Shown: piece by piece, positions 9,217-18,793 of the stretch
Layout: each line of letters starts with the position of its first letter
Numbering within the stretch: the stretch's first letter is position 1
From: Candidatus Methylaffinis lahnbergensis
Lineage (GTDB): Bacteria > Pseudomonadota > Alphaproteobacteria > Rhizobiales > Beijerinckiaceae
Direction of reading: 5' to 3'
DNA length: 58,943 nucleotides
Assembly: GCA_002890675.1 (NCBI GenBank)
Contig: PEFW01000014.1
Location: forward strand, 1-58,943
Made by a program: the position numbers and the translations under genes
The notes under the pieces: generated by a model
Databases searched by the model: none
Seen by the model: the letters and a program-made list of their open reading frames with translations, nothing else
Told to the model about the DNA's origin: nothing

Positions 9217-10484
9217 CGCCAAAGACCGCAGCCTTTCCGTCAAGATCGGCAAAGACGGCCAGCCTGTCACGCATTCGTTTTGCGGCGACGATCCGATCGC
9301 GTGCAAGGACTATGTGCGCCAGCGCCTCGGCATGGAGCCGTTCCAGCCGAATGGCGGCCGCAAAACCGTGGCGACCTATGACTTTCGTGACCCGGCAACC
9401 GGCGAGGTGCGATACCGGAAGGAACGCGTCGAGTCGGCGAATGGAAGCAAGTCTTTCTTCTTCAAGCCCAAACGCCGCAATGGCAGCGAGCCTTTGCTCT
9501 ATGGAGGCGAGCGGCTGGCCGATGTTGCTAGCGAGCAACCCGTCTTTATCGTCGAGGGCGAGAAAATGGTTGACCGGCTTCGCGAGCTTGGTGCCGTCGC
9601 CGTCTCAGGCGATACCGGCTATGAGTCAAAATGGTTGCCGTCGCACGCCAATCTCTTGCGCAACCTGCAAATCATCTTGTGGCCGGATAGCGACGCGCCA
9701 GGCGAGGAATATGCCGCGAAGGCCGCAAGGTGCCTAAACGGCTCGGCTACAAGTTTTCGCGTTGTCCGGCCATTCGGCAAGCCAAACGGCGCCAAGGGCC
9801 GCGACGTCTGCGACTGGCATGGAAATGCCGATGATCTCGCGGCACTCGCGGCAGGGGCCGAGGTTTATGTGGCGATCGAGGCCAATGGCGATGGGGCGCC
9901 CGGCGAAGGCGTGCGTTTCGAGCTTATCCCGTTCGACGCGATCGCGATCGACACCGCGCCGGCCTGCCTCGTCAAAGGTTTAATCCCGCGCGTCGGCCTT
10001 ACTGTTTTTTGGGGCCCGCCAAAATGCGGGAAGTCTTTTCTCGTTTTCGACATGCTCATGCACGTCGCGCTCGGCTGGGAGTATCGCGGCAAGAAGGTGC
10101 GGCAAGGGCCAGTCGTCTATTGTGCCTTGGAGAGTTGCTATGCCTTCAAGAACCGCATCGAAGCTTTCCGCCAGGAAAGACTTCAAGAGAACACCGCCAA
10201 CGTTGCGTTCTACTTGATGGCGGCACCGCTATCCCTTGTCGCTGACCACGGGGCGCTCATTTGCCTCAATCCTGGCGCAATGCCCAAAACCCGCGGCTGT
10301 CGCCATCGACACCCTGAACCGTTCACTCGCCGGCTCGGAAAGCTCAGACGAGGATATGGCCGCCTATATCAGAGCCGCCGACGCAATCCGGGACGCCTTC
10401 AATTGCGCCGTGGTTATCGTCCACCATTGCGGCCATGAGGGAACCCGCCCGCGCGGCCACTTGTCCCTCAGAGCCTTGTCGTAA
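9137..10484 (+). pseudogene. Primase-helicase (TOPRIM plus RecA-like AAA_25), frameshifted and truncated
   Basis: From MSLRAIAAALGGDVSGEQVL the frame encodes a CHC2-like start (CPGPGHSAKDRSLSVKIGKD), a TOPRIM region (VFIVEGEKMVDRL, then ILWPDSDAPGEEYA) and a RecA-fold ATPase with Walker A GPPKCGKS. Near 10255-10275 a one-base shift moves the Walker B region (AVAIDTLNRSLAGSESSDED, VVIVHHCGHEGTRPRGH) into the frame that ends at 10484. The protein breaks off there, so the C-terminal part is missing. Such proteins prime or unwind DNA for phage-like or integrative elements. The start is an estimate and overlaps ssb by 80 bases. Confidence 0.75.
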
Positions 10485-11641
10485 TCAGAATGCGGGACTC
10501 TGCGACATTGGCGAGCTTTTTCAGGAATGCCCCGGCGCGCGGGTCGGTTGTCTGGCGCAGGCGATGCGGGCTGACAAAGGACTGCGCCGCCGACGAAGGC
10601 AGACCGACAGCGCCGGCTACCACATTCGCGGTTCGCTCATTAACCTCGTCATCGGCGAGGGTGCTCGCATCCATCCGATGATAAGCGATCAGAATGCGTT
10701 CCAGACCGTCGAGGACGAATAGATAGGGCTTTTCGTCGAGGCGCTGCAGGAGCTGCGCCTCCCGCTCGGTCCAGGGCAAGGCGCGCACCGCTTCCTCGCT
10801 GTCGCAAGCGCGCGGTTCAGGAAATTCTCGAAGGACGCATCGCTTTCATAGAAGCTCCACCACAGTCGGCCGGCGAGCGGCTTCATCTCGTTGGGCGCGA
10901 TCTGGTTGAACCATTTCCAGGTGAGCGCGCTCTTGCCCATGCCGCTAATCGCAACAAAGCAAAACACGCGCACATCGAAGGCGGGCGAGGCGGAATTGGC
11001 GACCCAATCCGTCAGCGCGTTGAGTTCGGCTTGGCGGCCTACGAGGTCGCGCAGCTGCAGAAGCGTATAGGGATGGGCGATATAAGGCTCGGGCGGTGCG
11101 GGGATCGAGGTCTTGCGGTGCGGCTTCGCAGCAGCGTTCGCAGCGGCAGTGCCGGCCTCTACAGCTTCAAGTTCCTTGGCGAGCCTGACCAGCGCCTCGA
11201 CGACATTGGACCTGATGTCTTCGGGCGATTTGAAAAACGCAGCCACGCGCGCTTCGCCGATGCGATCCTTCAAAGCCTGCAGCTTGGTCGCGCCCGGCCC
11301 GGTCTCAACGTCCTCTATGACGACCGGATGATCTTTGTGAATGAAGAAGACGAGCCATGGTTTGCCCAGCTCGACCGCATGATTGAATTCCATCTCGGTG
11401 ATCGAAATATCGTATCCCGCTGGAACGGTGCCGTAGCGATAGGCGAGAATGCCGAGATAGACATCCGCCGCCTAACCATGCGTAGAGATGTTGCAACCGC
11501 ATTTCTATTTTCCGCCGTGAGATGTTCCATCATTTCCCGCGGCTCGAAATCGGCGCGTTCGCAGGCCAACCGGACCTGCTCGCGATGCTTCGGGCGGTCC
11601 CGCGCCGTGCTCGAAATCATCACAACCTTGCGCTTAGTCAT
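10468..11641 (-). pseudogene. DUF4062-STAND NTPase, two frameshifts and truncated
   Basis: The start is ATG 11641 with GAGGGG just upstream. The N-terminus (KRKVVMISSTARDRPKHREQ) is DUF4062, a TIR-like fold. A shift near 11470 leads to YLGILAYRYGTVPAGYDISI and the rest of the domain. A linker follows, then a STAND/NB-ARC-like ATPase with P-loop AISGMGKSALTWKWF. A second one-base shift near 10812 leads to YLFVLDGLERILIAYHRMDA (Walker B). The gene stops at RILITTRL, where ATPase sensor motifs should begin, and its 3' end meets the truncated primase gene. Similar architectures act in bacterial conflict and phage defence; a defence role is inference. Confidence 0.75.
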
Positions 11642-11693
11642 TGCCCCTCGCAGATTTTCTTTTGGGGAGAAACGACTGGCAATGGGACATGCC

Positions 11694-14567
11694 CTACGCG
11701 GCGGCGGTCGCGGCGCCGACGAGCTTGCGCGCTTCGATCGCGCCGATCGGATGGCCGAAGGCATAGCCCTGCGCGTATTCGCAGCCGAGCTGAGAGAGCT
11801 CGATCGCGTCTGATTCCGTCTCCACCCCTTCGGCGACGGTCTCCATCCCGAGATCATGGGCGAGCGTCACGATCGAGCGCAGGATGACAGGCCTGGCCCC
11901 TTTCCCATTCTGGCGCACGAACGACTGATCGATCTTGATTGTATCGAACGGAAATCTTTGCAAATATGCCAACGACGAATAGCCGGTGCCGAAATCGTCG
12001 AGCGAAAGGCCGGCGCCGAGCTCGCGGATGCGGGTCAGCATTTGCGCCGCATATTCGGGATTTTCCATCACCAGGCTTTCGGTCAATTCGAGTTTTAAGG
12101 TGCCGGGGCTCACATTGGCGCGGGTCAGCACTGCCCTTACGTCATGCAGGAGATCGTGGCGGAGCAATTGGCGGGACGAGACATTGACGCTGGCGAAAAT
12201 CGGCGGATCGACGTCGAGCGCGCGTTGCCAGGCGGAAAGCTCGGCTGCGGTGCGCTCCAGCGCGAAAACGCCAAGATCGATAATTGTTCCGGTCTCCTCG
12301 GCGAGGGGAATGAATTCGGCGGGGCCGAGCCGCCCAAGGCGCGGATGATCCCATCGAAGCAACGCTTCGAAGCCGGCAACCGTGCGGTCCTCGAGCCGGA
12401 CGATCGGTTGGAAAAGGACCTTGATTTCGCCACGGCCGAGCGCGCGGCGCAGGTCGGCGTCTAGTCCGAAACGATCCGGGCGCAGCGTGCGCAACGACGG
12501 CCTGAAAACTTCGATGCGATTGCCGCCCATCCGCTTGCCATGCCGCATCGCGATTTCGGCATCCTTCAGCATGTCTTCGCCTGTCGCGTGCAATTCTGGA
12601 TCGTAGAGCGCGAGGCCGATCGAGGCGGTGAGCGGAATTTCCTTGTCGCCTACGGTCACCGGAGTAGACACGACGCGGCAAACCAGATTGGCGAAAGCGC
12701 TGATCCGAGCGGTCTCGAATTCCGAAACGATCAGGACGGCGAATTGGTCGCCGGAGAGCCGGGCCAGCGTATCCCGCGGTTTCAGGATGCGGGAAAGCCG
12801 CCGCGCGAGGGTGAGCAGAATGGAATCGGCGGCGGAAAACCCGGCGGCCTCGTTGATTTGCTTGAAGCGGTCGATGTCGATGCTGAGGATGGCGGGGCGG
12901 ATGCGATCGCCGGTTTGGGCGAGCGCCAGGACCGCGCCGGCGCGATCGAAGAAAAGCTCCCGGTTCGGCAGGCCGGTCAGATTGTCGTGCACGGCGTCGC
13001 ACAGAAGTCGTTCCTCGGCGATCTTTGCCTCGGTGATGTCGGCGAGGGTGCCGACGATCCGGACGACATCGCCGTCGGTTCCGGCGACGGGACGTGCTTT
13101 CATGCGGAACCAGTAATAATCCGCGCCGTCGGCGTGCAAGCGGAATTCTTGATTGATCCGCCCGCGTCTCTGCTCGATCAATGTATCGAGGCAGGCGCGG
13201 AAACGATCCCGCTCGGTTGGGTGCACCACGTCGAGCCAGGTCGCGACCGGCCCTTCGAGCGCGCCGTTGGCAAGTCCCAATTGAACCTCGACCTCGGGAC
13301 TGACATAGACGCGGTCGGCCGTCACGTCCCAGTCGAAAATGACGTCGCCGCTGCCGTTCAAGGCGAGAGCCTTGCGTTCTGTTTCCGATAGACCGCTGGT
13401 CCCAAACGCGCTGCCGGCGAAGGCAGTTTGCATGATCGTGAAACCGATGAGCATGACGATGAGCACAAGGCCGCCGACCAGGGCCGGAGAGACAAGATCA
13501 TTGGTCAATTTTCCGGTGACCGTGAAGGCCGCGCCGATGACCCAAATCAGGAGCAGCAACCACGTCGGAATAAGCATGATGGCGCGGTCGTAGCCATGCA
13601 TCGCTAGATAGAGCACGAGGATGAACCCGGCGCCGGCGATCGTGGCAAGCGAGATGCGCGCGACCCCCGCCGCCACAGGCGCATCGTAGACAGCAAGGCC
13701 GGCTAGAGCGGCGAGAAAAATCAACCATGCCGCCGCCACATGCGAAGCCCGCACATGCCATCGGTTGAGCTTCAGATAGGCAAACAGAAAAACCAAAAGC
13801 GTCGCCGAGAGGTTAGTTTCGACGCAGGCGCGCCAGACGCGATCGGATTGGCCTTCGGTGTCGAAGATCTTGCTCCAGAAACCGAAGTCGATGCAGACAT
13901 AGGCGAGCACCGTCCAGGCGAGCGCGGCGGCGGCCGGAAAGATCACCGCGCCCTTGACGACGAAGACGATGGTGAGAAAAAGCGCGAGCAGTCCCGCGAC
14001 CCCGATGACAATACCCTTATAAAGGGCAAGGCCCGTCATTTTGTCTTTGTAGGCGTCCGGTTCCCACAGATAGAGCTGGGGCAAGTTCGGGGTCCGCAGC
14101 TCCGCGACATAAGTGACGGTCGTGCCAGGATCGAGGGTCAGGCGGAAAACATCGGCGTCCGCGCTTTCGTTGCGTTCAATGGGAAATCCTTGGCTCGCGG
14201 TAATCGCGGAAATGCGCGAAGCGCCGAGATCGGGCCAGATCACGCCGGAGCCGACCAGCCGGAAATGCGGCGCGACAAGCAATCTTTCGATTTGTTCGCT
14301 GGTATCGTTGGTGAGCGCGAAGACGATCCAATCCGGGCGGGTCCCTTCGTCCCGCGCCCGCACCTCGATGCGGCGAACGATACCGTCGGAACCGGGCGCA
14401 GTCGAGACGAGAAGACGGTCACCGTCGGAATGATAGGTCTCAAGAGCCTTGGTCAAATCGATGGCTTGCGACTCGATCGGCACCCGCACCGATTCGATGG
14501 CCGTTGCCGGAGACAGCCCCGCCGCGAGCGCCAGGAGCACAAAAAGGAAACACAGATACCGCATCAT
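11694..14567 (-). CDS. Membrane GGDEF-EAL protein with 7TMR-DISM and PAS domains
   Basis: A 957-aa membrane protein for c-di-GMP turnover. It has a signal peptide (MMRYLCFLFVLLALAAGLSP), an extracytoplasmic beta-rich 7TMR-DISM domain to about residue 175, seven hydrophobic segments to about 385, a PAS domain around 405-520, GGDEF (530-690) and EAL (705-945). The GGDEF signature is degenerate (SGDQF), so cyclase activity is unlikely. The EAL domain keeps EAL, ELTES, DDFGTGYSS, KIDQSF and AEGVET, so it is probably an active phosphodiesterase sensing an external ligand. The frame opens upstream to 14672; start 14567 is chosen because the signal peptide begins there. Confidence 0.9.
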   Translation of the reverse strand: MMRYLCFLFVLLALAAGLSPATAIESVRVPIESQAIDLTKALETYHSDGDRLLVSTAPGSDGIVRRIEVRARDEGTRPDWIVFALTNDTSEQIERLLVAPHFRLVGSGVIWPDLGASRISAITASQGFPIERNESADADVFRLTLDPGTTVTYVAELRTPNLPQLYLWEPDAYKDKMTGLALYKGIVIGVAGLLALFLTIVFVVKGAVIFPAAAALAWTVLAYVCIDFGFWSKIFDTEGQSDRVWRACVETNLSATLLVFLFAYLKLNRWHVRASHVAAAWLIFLAALAGLAVYDAPVAAGVARISLATIAGAGFILVLYLAMHGYDRAIMLIPTWLLLLIWVIGAAFTVTGKLTNDLVSPALVGGLVLIVMLIGFTIMQTAFAGSAFGTSGLSETERKALALNGSGDVIFDWDVTADRVYVSPEVEVQLGLANGALEGPVATWLDVVHPTERDRFRACLDTLIEQRRGRINQEFRLHADGADYYWFRMKARPVAGTDGDVVRIVGTLADITEAKIAEERLLCDAVHDNLTGLPNRELFFDRAGAVLALAQTGDRIRPAILSIDIDRFKQINEAAGFSAADSILLTLARRLSRILKPRDTLARLSGDQFAVLIVSEFETARISAFANLVCRVVSTPVTVGDKEIPLTASIGLALYDPELHATGEDMLKDAEIAMRHGKRMGGNRIEVFRPSLRTLRPDRFGLDADLRRALGRGEIKVLFQPIVRLEDRTVAGFEALLRWDHPRLGRLGPAEFIPLAEETGTIIDLGVFALERTAAELSAWQRALDVDPPIFASVNVSSRQLLRHDLLHDVRAVLTRANVSPGTLKLELTESLVMENPEYAAQMLTRIRELGAGLSLDDFGTGYSSLAYLQRFPFDTIKIDQSFVRQNGKGARPVILRSIVTLAHDLGMETVAEGVETESDAIELSQLGCEYAQGYAFGHPIGAIEARKLVGAATAAA

Positions 14568-14769
14568 GCTCGACAAAAAGCATCCTCTCCGCGTAATGGG
14601 CCGGATTCGCGAACATCGCGGATCGCCCCAGTCGCGGCAAGGATTGGTAAGGCTTATGGAGCCGCGCGGCAAGAGCCGGGCCGAGCCCCGCCATATGGAT
14701 GAAGCGAAGAATTATGAGAAGATGTCAGAATTTAACTAGCCGCAGACGCCCCGCGGCGCGGAGGGCTCG

Positions 14770-15708
14770 TCAATGCGTGGAGATCGTGGTCAGAACTCCC
14801 GTGTTGTCAAACGTGTTCCCATTAATATCGTTGTCGCCGTAGCTGGTTAGAGTGCCGCCGAACGTGCCGACCCCCGTAGTGTTCCCCGTGACCACCGAAT
14901 GCCCTACGCAAAGATTGGCAAACTGCGCGAAAAGTCCGGTCCCGTTGTAGCTGGCAACGGAATTGCGTACCGTGACGGCGGTGGGCGCGAGGCCGCTCGC
15001 GGAGTTCACTCCTACGCCGACATTGGAGTTGTTGGAAAACTTGCTGTCGACGATGTTGACATTTAGCGATGCGGCCGTCGTCAACGTGCCACCCACGGTG
15101 ATTCCGTTGAAATTATTGTTCGCCGTGACTTGGCTAAGCACGCCGGCGACGACCGCCGAACCGAAGGGTCCGACCACGAGCCCATTGCCAGAATTATTGG
15201 AAACAATCGTATTCGACACCGAGAAGCTGCCGGACGAACTGGGCGCGATAACTATCCCGGAATTGGTAAAATTTTGGATGACGCAGTTCTCGATTTCGAG
15301 GTTTCCGCCCGAGCCGAACGCGATGCCGGCTATCGCGCCGCCAAATCCGTCGATGGTCAGGCCGCGCAAATGAACGCTGTCGCTCAGGCCGGCATTGATG
15401 GTGATGGCATTGCCCAAGGTAACCCCGATGGACGCGACCCCGACGCCGTCGTTGACGATACTGATCGCGTTGGTGATGAACACCGGGCCATAGTTGGCCG
15501 GGTCGAGCACGTCGATCTCGCCACCAGCGGCGGTCTGGGCGAACGCAAACGCAAATGTCCGGCACGGCGCGGCGCGCGTGCAGGCGCCGCCGTCGGTTCC
15601 CGTTCCGGAAACAAAAGTCCGGTTTTGCCCTGCCTGCACAGGCGCGGCGGAAAGGCCGCAGGAGAGAAGCGCCCCGGCGATGGCTTGTAATGATGTGATC
15701 TTGATCAT
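14770..15708 (-). CDS. Secreted right-handed parallel beta-helix protein
   Basis: A 312-aa exported protein. A signal peptide (MIKITSLQAIAGALLSCGLS, cleaved near VQA|GQ) precedes repeating Asn/Gly/Ser-rich rungs such as NLEIENCVIQNFTNSGIVIA and SNTIVSNNSGNGLVVG, typical of pectate-lyase-like beta helices. The motif GTGTDGGACTRAAPCRTF is common in short beta-helix proteins of soil bacteria. No catalytic signature is visible. AGAAGG six bases before ATG 15708 decides the start. The gene stands alone. Confidence 0.8.
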   Translation of the reverse strand: MIKITSLQAIAGALLSCGLSAAPVQAGQNRTFVSGTGTDGGACTRAAPCRTFAFAFAQTAAGGEIDVLDPANYGPVFITNAISIVNDGVGVASIGVTLGNAITINAGLSDSVHLRGLTIDGFGGAIAGIAFGSGGNLEIENCVIQNFTNSGIVIAPSSSGSFSVSNTIVSNNSGNGLVVGPFGSAVVAGVLSQVTANNNFNGITVGGTLTTAASLNVNIVDSKFSNNSNVGVGVNSASGLAPTAVTVRNSVASYNGTGLFAQFANLCVGHSVVTGNTTGVGTFGGTLTSYGDNDINGNTFDNTGVLTTISTH

Positions 15709-15804
15709 TGAATACCTTCTAAGCAACGCGGGCGAAGAGCTCGCGGCAAACGAGCGCGAAGGGTAGTGTTGCCGGACAAGTATACACGGCAGGGCAGCGG
15801 GTGT

Positions 15805-15842
15805 TGTCCTAATTCGGGCGATCGCGATCTGAAATTAGGACA
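15805..15842. repeat. Long-spaced perfect inverted repeat
   Basis: TGTCCTAATT (15805-15814) and AATTAGGACA (15833-15842) are exact complements separated by 18 bases. They lie between the divergent beta-helix and panB genes. The arm length and spacing suit a dimeric regulator or the footprint of a lost mobile element. No regulator gene is adjacent. Confidence 0.55.
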
Positions 15843-16070
15843 CTGGCTGAATGCTGATACGGGCTTGGCCATTCTCGTCAACGATGGAGCTGTCAATTTC
15901 CCGTACCGTGCTTGTGCGTGGCCGACAACGCCGTGAAGATATAGCAGTCGCCTTTTTCAGGAAAGTCGTCCGGGGTGAGCCGCGTTGCTTCTTTGCAAAC
16001 CTATTCTCGATGCTTACCTCTCGATTTGTCACCGTCCGAGCGGCTATCTCCATACTTAGAGTTCACGCCG

Positions 16071-16883
16071 ATGGGTAAAATCTCTCGTTTTCGCGATATG
16101 AAGCGGAAAGGCGAGCCCATAGCCGTGCTTACAGCCTATGACGCGCCGACCGCCAAGGCCGAGGAGGCCGCCGGCGTCGATATCATTCTCGTCGGCGACA
16201 GCGTCGGCACCACTATGCTGGGCTACGCCAGCGAGAGGGACGTCACCCTCGCCGATATGTGCCACCACGTCGGCGCCGTGCGCCGAGGCGCGCCCAACAC
16301 CACGATCATCGCCGATTTGCCCTATCGCAGCTATGACACGCCCGGGATCGCGGTGAAAAGCTCCCACCTCCTGTTCGAGGCCGGAGCCGACGTCGTCAAA
16401 TTCGAAGGGCCGCTAACCGGCATCGCCGAGGCTCTCGCGCGGGCCTCGATCGAGGTTTGCTGTCACCTCGGGCTCCTGCCGCAGCATCATGACGACAAAC
16501 GCCTCAAGGGCCAAAAGGCGGAGGACGCGGCGCGGCTGCTCGCCGACGCCATCGCCCTCGACGGAGCCGGAATGGCGATGCTCGTTCTCGAACTCGTGCC
16601 GGAAGAGGTCGCCGATCGAGTGACAAAATCGGTCAAGGCGCCGACCATCGGAATCGGCGCCGGACGCAAGACCGATGGGCAGGTGCTTGTTATTTCCGAC
16701 GTGCTCGGCTTCACGCCCGCTAATTACCATCACAACCGGCGTTATCAGGAAGTAGGCCAGCTGATGTTGGAAGCGGCAAAAGCCTATGTCTTGGATGTCC
16801 GTTCCAGGAATTTTCCGGCCAAGGCGAATATGTTTCGCATGGACGCGGACGAGCTCGCGATCTTTCTGAAGGCCAAGCCGTAA
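16071..16883 (+). CDS. panB: 3-methyl-2-oxobutanoate hydroxymethyltransferase
   Basis: The enzyme transfers a hydroxymethyl group from methylene-tetrahydrofolate to alpha-ketoisovalerate, giving ketopantoate for pantothenate and CoA. The product is 270 aa. Family motifs seen are LTAYDAPTAKAEEAAGVDII, VGDSVGTTMLGY, VKFEG, LPQHH and IGIGAGRKTDGQVLVISDVL. The first two contain the Mg-binding Asp residues. Start ATG 16071 (MGKISRFRDMK) matches the family; the open frame upstream to 15975 has no homologous residues. No panC is adjacent. Confidence 0.95.
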   Translation: MGKISRFRDMKRKGEPIAVLTAYDAPTAKAEEAAGVDIILVGDSVGTTMLGYASERDVTLADMCHHVGAVRRGAPNTTIIADLPYRSYDTPGIAVKSSHLLFEAGADVVKFEGPLTGIAEALARASIEVCCHLGLLPQHHDDKRLKGQKAEDAARLLADAIALDGAGMAMLVLELVPEEVADRVTKSVKAPTIGIGAGRKTDGQVLVISDVLGFTPANYHHNRRYQEVGQLMLEAAKAYVLDVRSRNFPAKANMFRMDADELAIFLKAKP

Positions 16884-16886
16884 GCC

Positions 16887-17336
16887 TTATCCGCCAAGCA
16901 TTCTCTTCGCGAGCGCGCTGGCTTTCGCAAAATCCATCCGGCCCGCATATTTTCCCTTGAGCGCGCCGACCACGCGTCCCATGTCCTTGATCGAGGCAGC
17001 GCCCGTCTCGGCAATGGCGGCGGCGATCGCCCGCGCCACTTCCGCCTCGCTTAGCTGTTGCGGCAAAAAGCCTTGGATGATCGCGATTTCCTCGCTTTCT
17101 TGGCGGGCGAGGTCGACGCGGCCCGCTTTTTCGTAGATCTCCTGTGATTCATTTCGGCTCTTCGTCATCTTCTGGAGAAGGGCCAATATCTCTTCATCGG
17201 ACACGGTTTTCCCCTGCCCGCGCGCCTCGATTTCCTTGTCCTTGAGCGTGGCCATGATCATGCGGATCGTGCCGACGCGGCGCTTTTCGCCGGCCTTCAT
17301 CGCCGCCTTGAGCTCGCTTGCAAATTTTTCGCGCAT
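16887..17336 (-). CDS. yqeY: GatB/YqeY domain protein
   Basis: A 149-aa protein with the complete YqeY fold, related to the C-terminal tRNA-binding domain of GatB: REKFASELKAAMKAGEKRRV, TIRMIMATLKDKEIEARGQG, QGFLPQQLSEAEVARAIAAA, and MGRVVGALKGKYAGRMDFAK. The biochemical role is uncertain; a link to tRNA amidation is proposed from homology. It runs convergent to panB (3-base gap) and divergent from carA, a carA-yqeY linkage I associate with Hyphomicrobiales. Confidence 0.9.
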   Translation of the reverse strand: MREKFASELKAAMKAGEKRRVGTIRMIMATLKDKEIEARGQGKTVSDEEILALLQKMTKSRNESQEIYEKAGRVDLARQESEEIAIIQGFLPQQLSEAEVARAIAAAIAETGAASIKDMGRVVGALKGKYAGRMDFAKASALAKRMLGG

Positions 17337-17412
17337 CGCACGCTCCTCGCCTATTCATGGGATTTGACGGCAAGCATGGGCCGCTTTATCGAAACGCAAG
17401 GAGCGATTTAGA

Positions 17413-18639
17413 GTGAGCATGGCGCACGAGCAAGAGCAAGCGTCCGCTTTCTGGCGCGAACCCCGCGCGACCGCGCTTCTCGTTTTGGCGAACGGCATGG
17501 TGCTCGAAGGGTTTGGGCTCGGCGCCACCGGCGCCGCCGTGGGCGAAGTCTGTTTCAACACTGCGATGACGGGTTATCAAGAAATCCTCACCGATCCCTC
17601 TTATGCCGGCCAGATCGTCACCTTCACCTTTCCCCACATCGGAAATACTGGCGTCAACGACGAGGATATCGAGACGAGCAATCTCGCGGCGAGCGCCGGT
17701 GTGCGGGGTGTCATCGTCCATACGCCGATCACCAAGCCGTCCAATCACCGTGCCAAGGGCGATTTCAATGCCTGGCTGAAGCGCCGCGGCATCGTCGGCC
17801 TTTATGGCCTCGACACGCGCGCGCTTACCGCTTTCATTCGCGAGAACGGCATGCCGAACGCGGTCATCGCCCATTCGCCAAGCGGCGATTTCGACACCGA
17901 TAGCCTGCGGGCGATGGCGCGGGAGTGGCCCGGCCTCGAAGGCATGGACCTCGTGCCGGAGGTCACCGCCGCGCAGCGCTACGACTGGACGCAAGCGGCG
18001 TGGGTGCCGGGACAAGGTTTTCGGGCCGCCGGGCCAGCGACATACAAGGTCGTCGCCATCGATTACGGGATCAAACGCAATATCCTGCGGCTTCTGACCG
18101 AGGCCGGCTGCGCGGTCAGCGTGGTGCCGGCGCAGACGCCCGCGGAATCGATTCTGGCGATGCGGCCAGACGGAGTTTTTCTCTCAAACGGTCCAGGCGA
18201 TCCCGCCGAAACCGGGAAATATGCGGTTCCGGTCATCGCGACTCTCCTTGAAAGGGCGGTCCCAACCTTCGGGATTTGCCTTGGCCATCAGATGCTTGCG
18301 ATCGCGATCGGTGCGAAGACTTTAAAAATGCACCAGGGTCATCATGGCGCCAATCACCCGGTGCAGGACTTTACCACCGGCAAGGTCGAGATCGTGTCGA
18401 TGAACCATGGTTTCGCGGTCGATGCGGGAAGTCTGCCGGAGAATGCTCGTGAAACTCATAAGTCGCTGTTCGACGGTTCGAATTGCGGTCTCGAACTGAC
18501 CGATCGCCCGGCGTTTTCGGTACAGCACCATCCCGAGGCGTCGCCCGGCCCGCGCGACAGCCATTACTTATTTGCCCGCTTCGTCGCGATGATGGAAAAG
18601 GCGAGGGTGGCGAGGGCGCATCGCGGGGAGCGCGAATAG
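17413..18639 (+). CDS. carA: Carbamoyl-phosphate synthase small (glutaminase) subunit
   Basis: The subunit hydrolyses glutamine and channels ammonia to CarB for carbamoyl phosphate (arginine and pyrimidine synthesis). The product is 408 aa. The N-terminal CPSase domain (ATALLVLANGMVLEGFGLGA, GVCFNTAMTGYQEILTDPSY-like) is followed by a class I amidotransferase with nucleophile Cys in TFGICLGHQMLAIAIG and the His/Glu pair in QHHPEASPGP. GTG 17413 has AAGGAG nine bases upstream; ATG 17419 is an alternative. carB is not adjacent. Confidence 0.96.
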   Translation: MSMAHEQEQASAFWREPRATALLVLANGMVLEGFGLGATGAAVGEVCFNTAMTGYQEILTDPSYAGQIVTFTFPHIGNTGVNDEDIETSNLAASAGVRGVIVHTPITKPSNHRAKGDFNAWLKRRGIVGLYGLDTRALTAFIRENGMPNAVIAHSPSGDFDTDSLRAMAREWPGLEGMDLVPEVTAAQRYDWTQAAWVPGQGFRAAGPATYKVVAIDYGIKRNILRLLTEAGCAVSVVPAQTPAESILAMRPDGVFLSNGPGDPAETGKYAVPVIATLLERAVPTFGICLGHQMLAIAIGAKTLKMHQGHHGANHPVQDFTTGKVEIVSMNHGFAVDAGSLPENARETHKSLFDGSNCGLELTDRPAFSVQHHPEASPGPRDSHYLFARFVAMMEKARVARAHRGERE

Positions 18640-18793
18640 CGCACCTGCGATTTCAACAACATCCCATCGCCGATGAAATATTCCGATGCCGCGCCACGTG
18701 CCGCGCGCGCGACCGCCGCCGCCGAAGCGTTTGGCGGGACGGCCGCTGTATGCTACCGTCGTACCTGTGCCAGCTTACAAGAATCGACCCCCA

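Noticed and set aside
13740..14702. 320-codon frame opposite the GGDEF-EAL gene
   Set aside because: Composition-driven shadow; Arg/Gly-rich with no conserved pattern.
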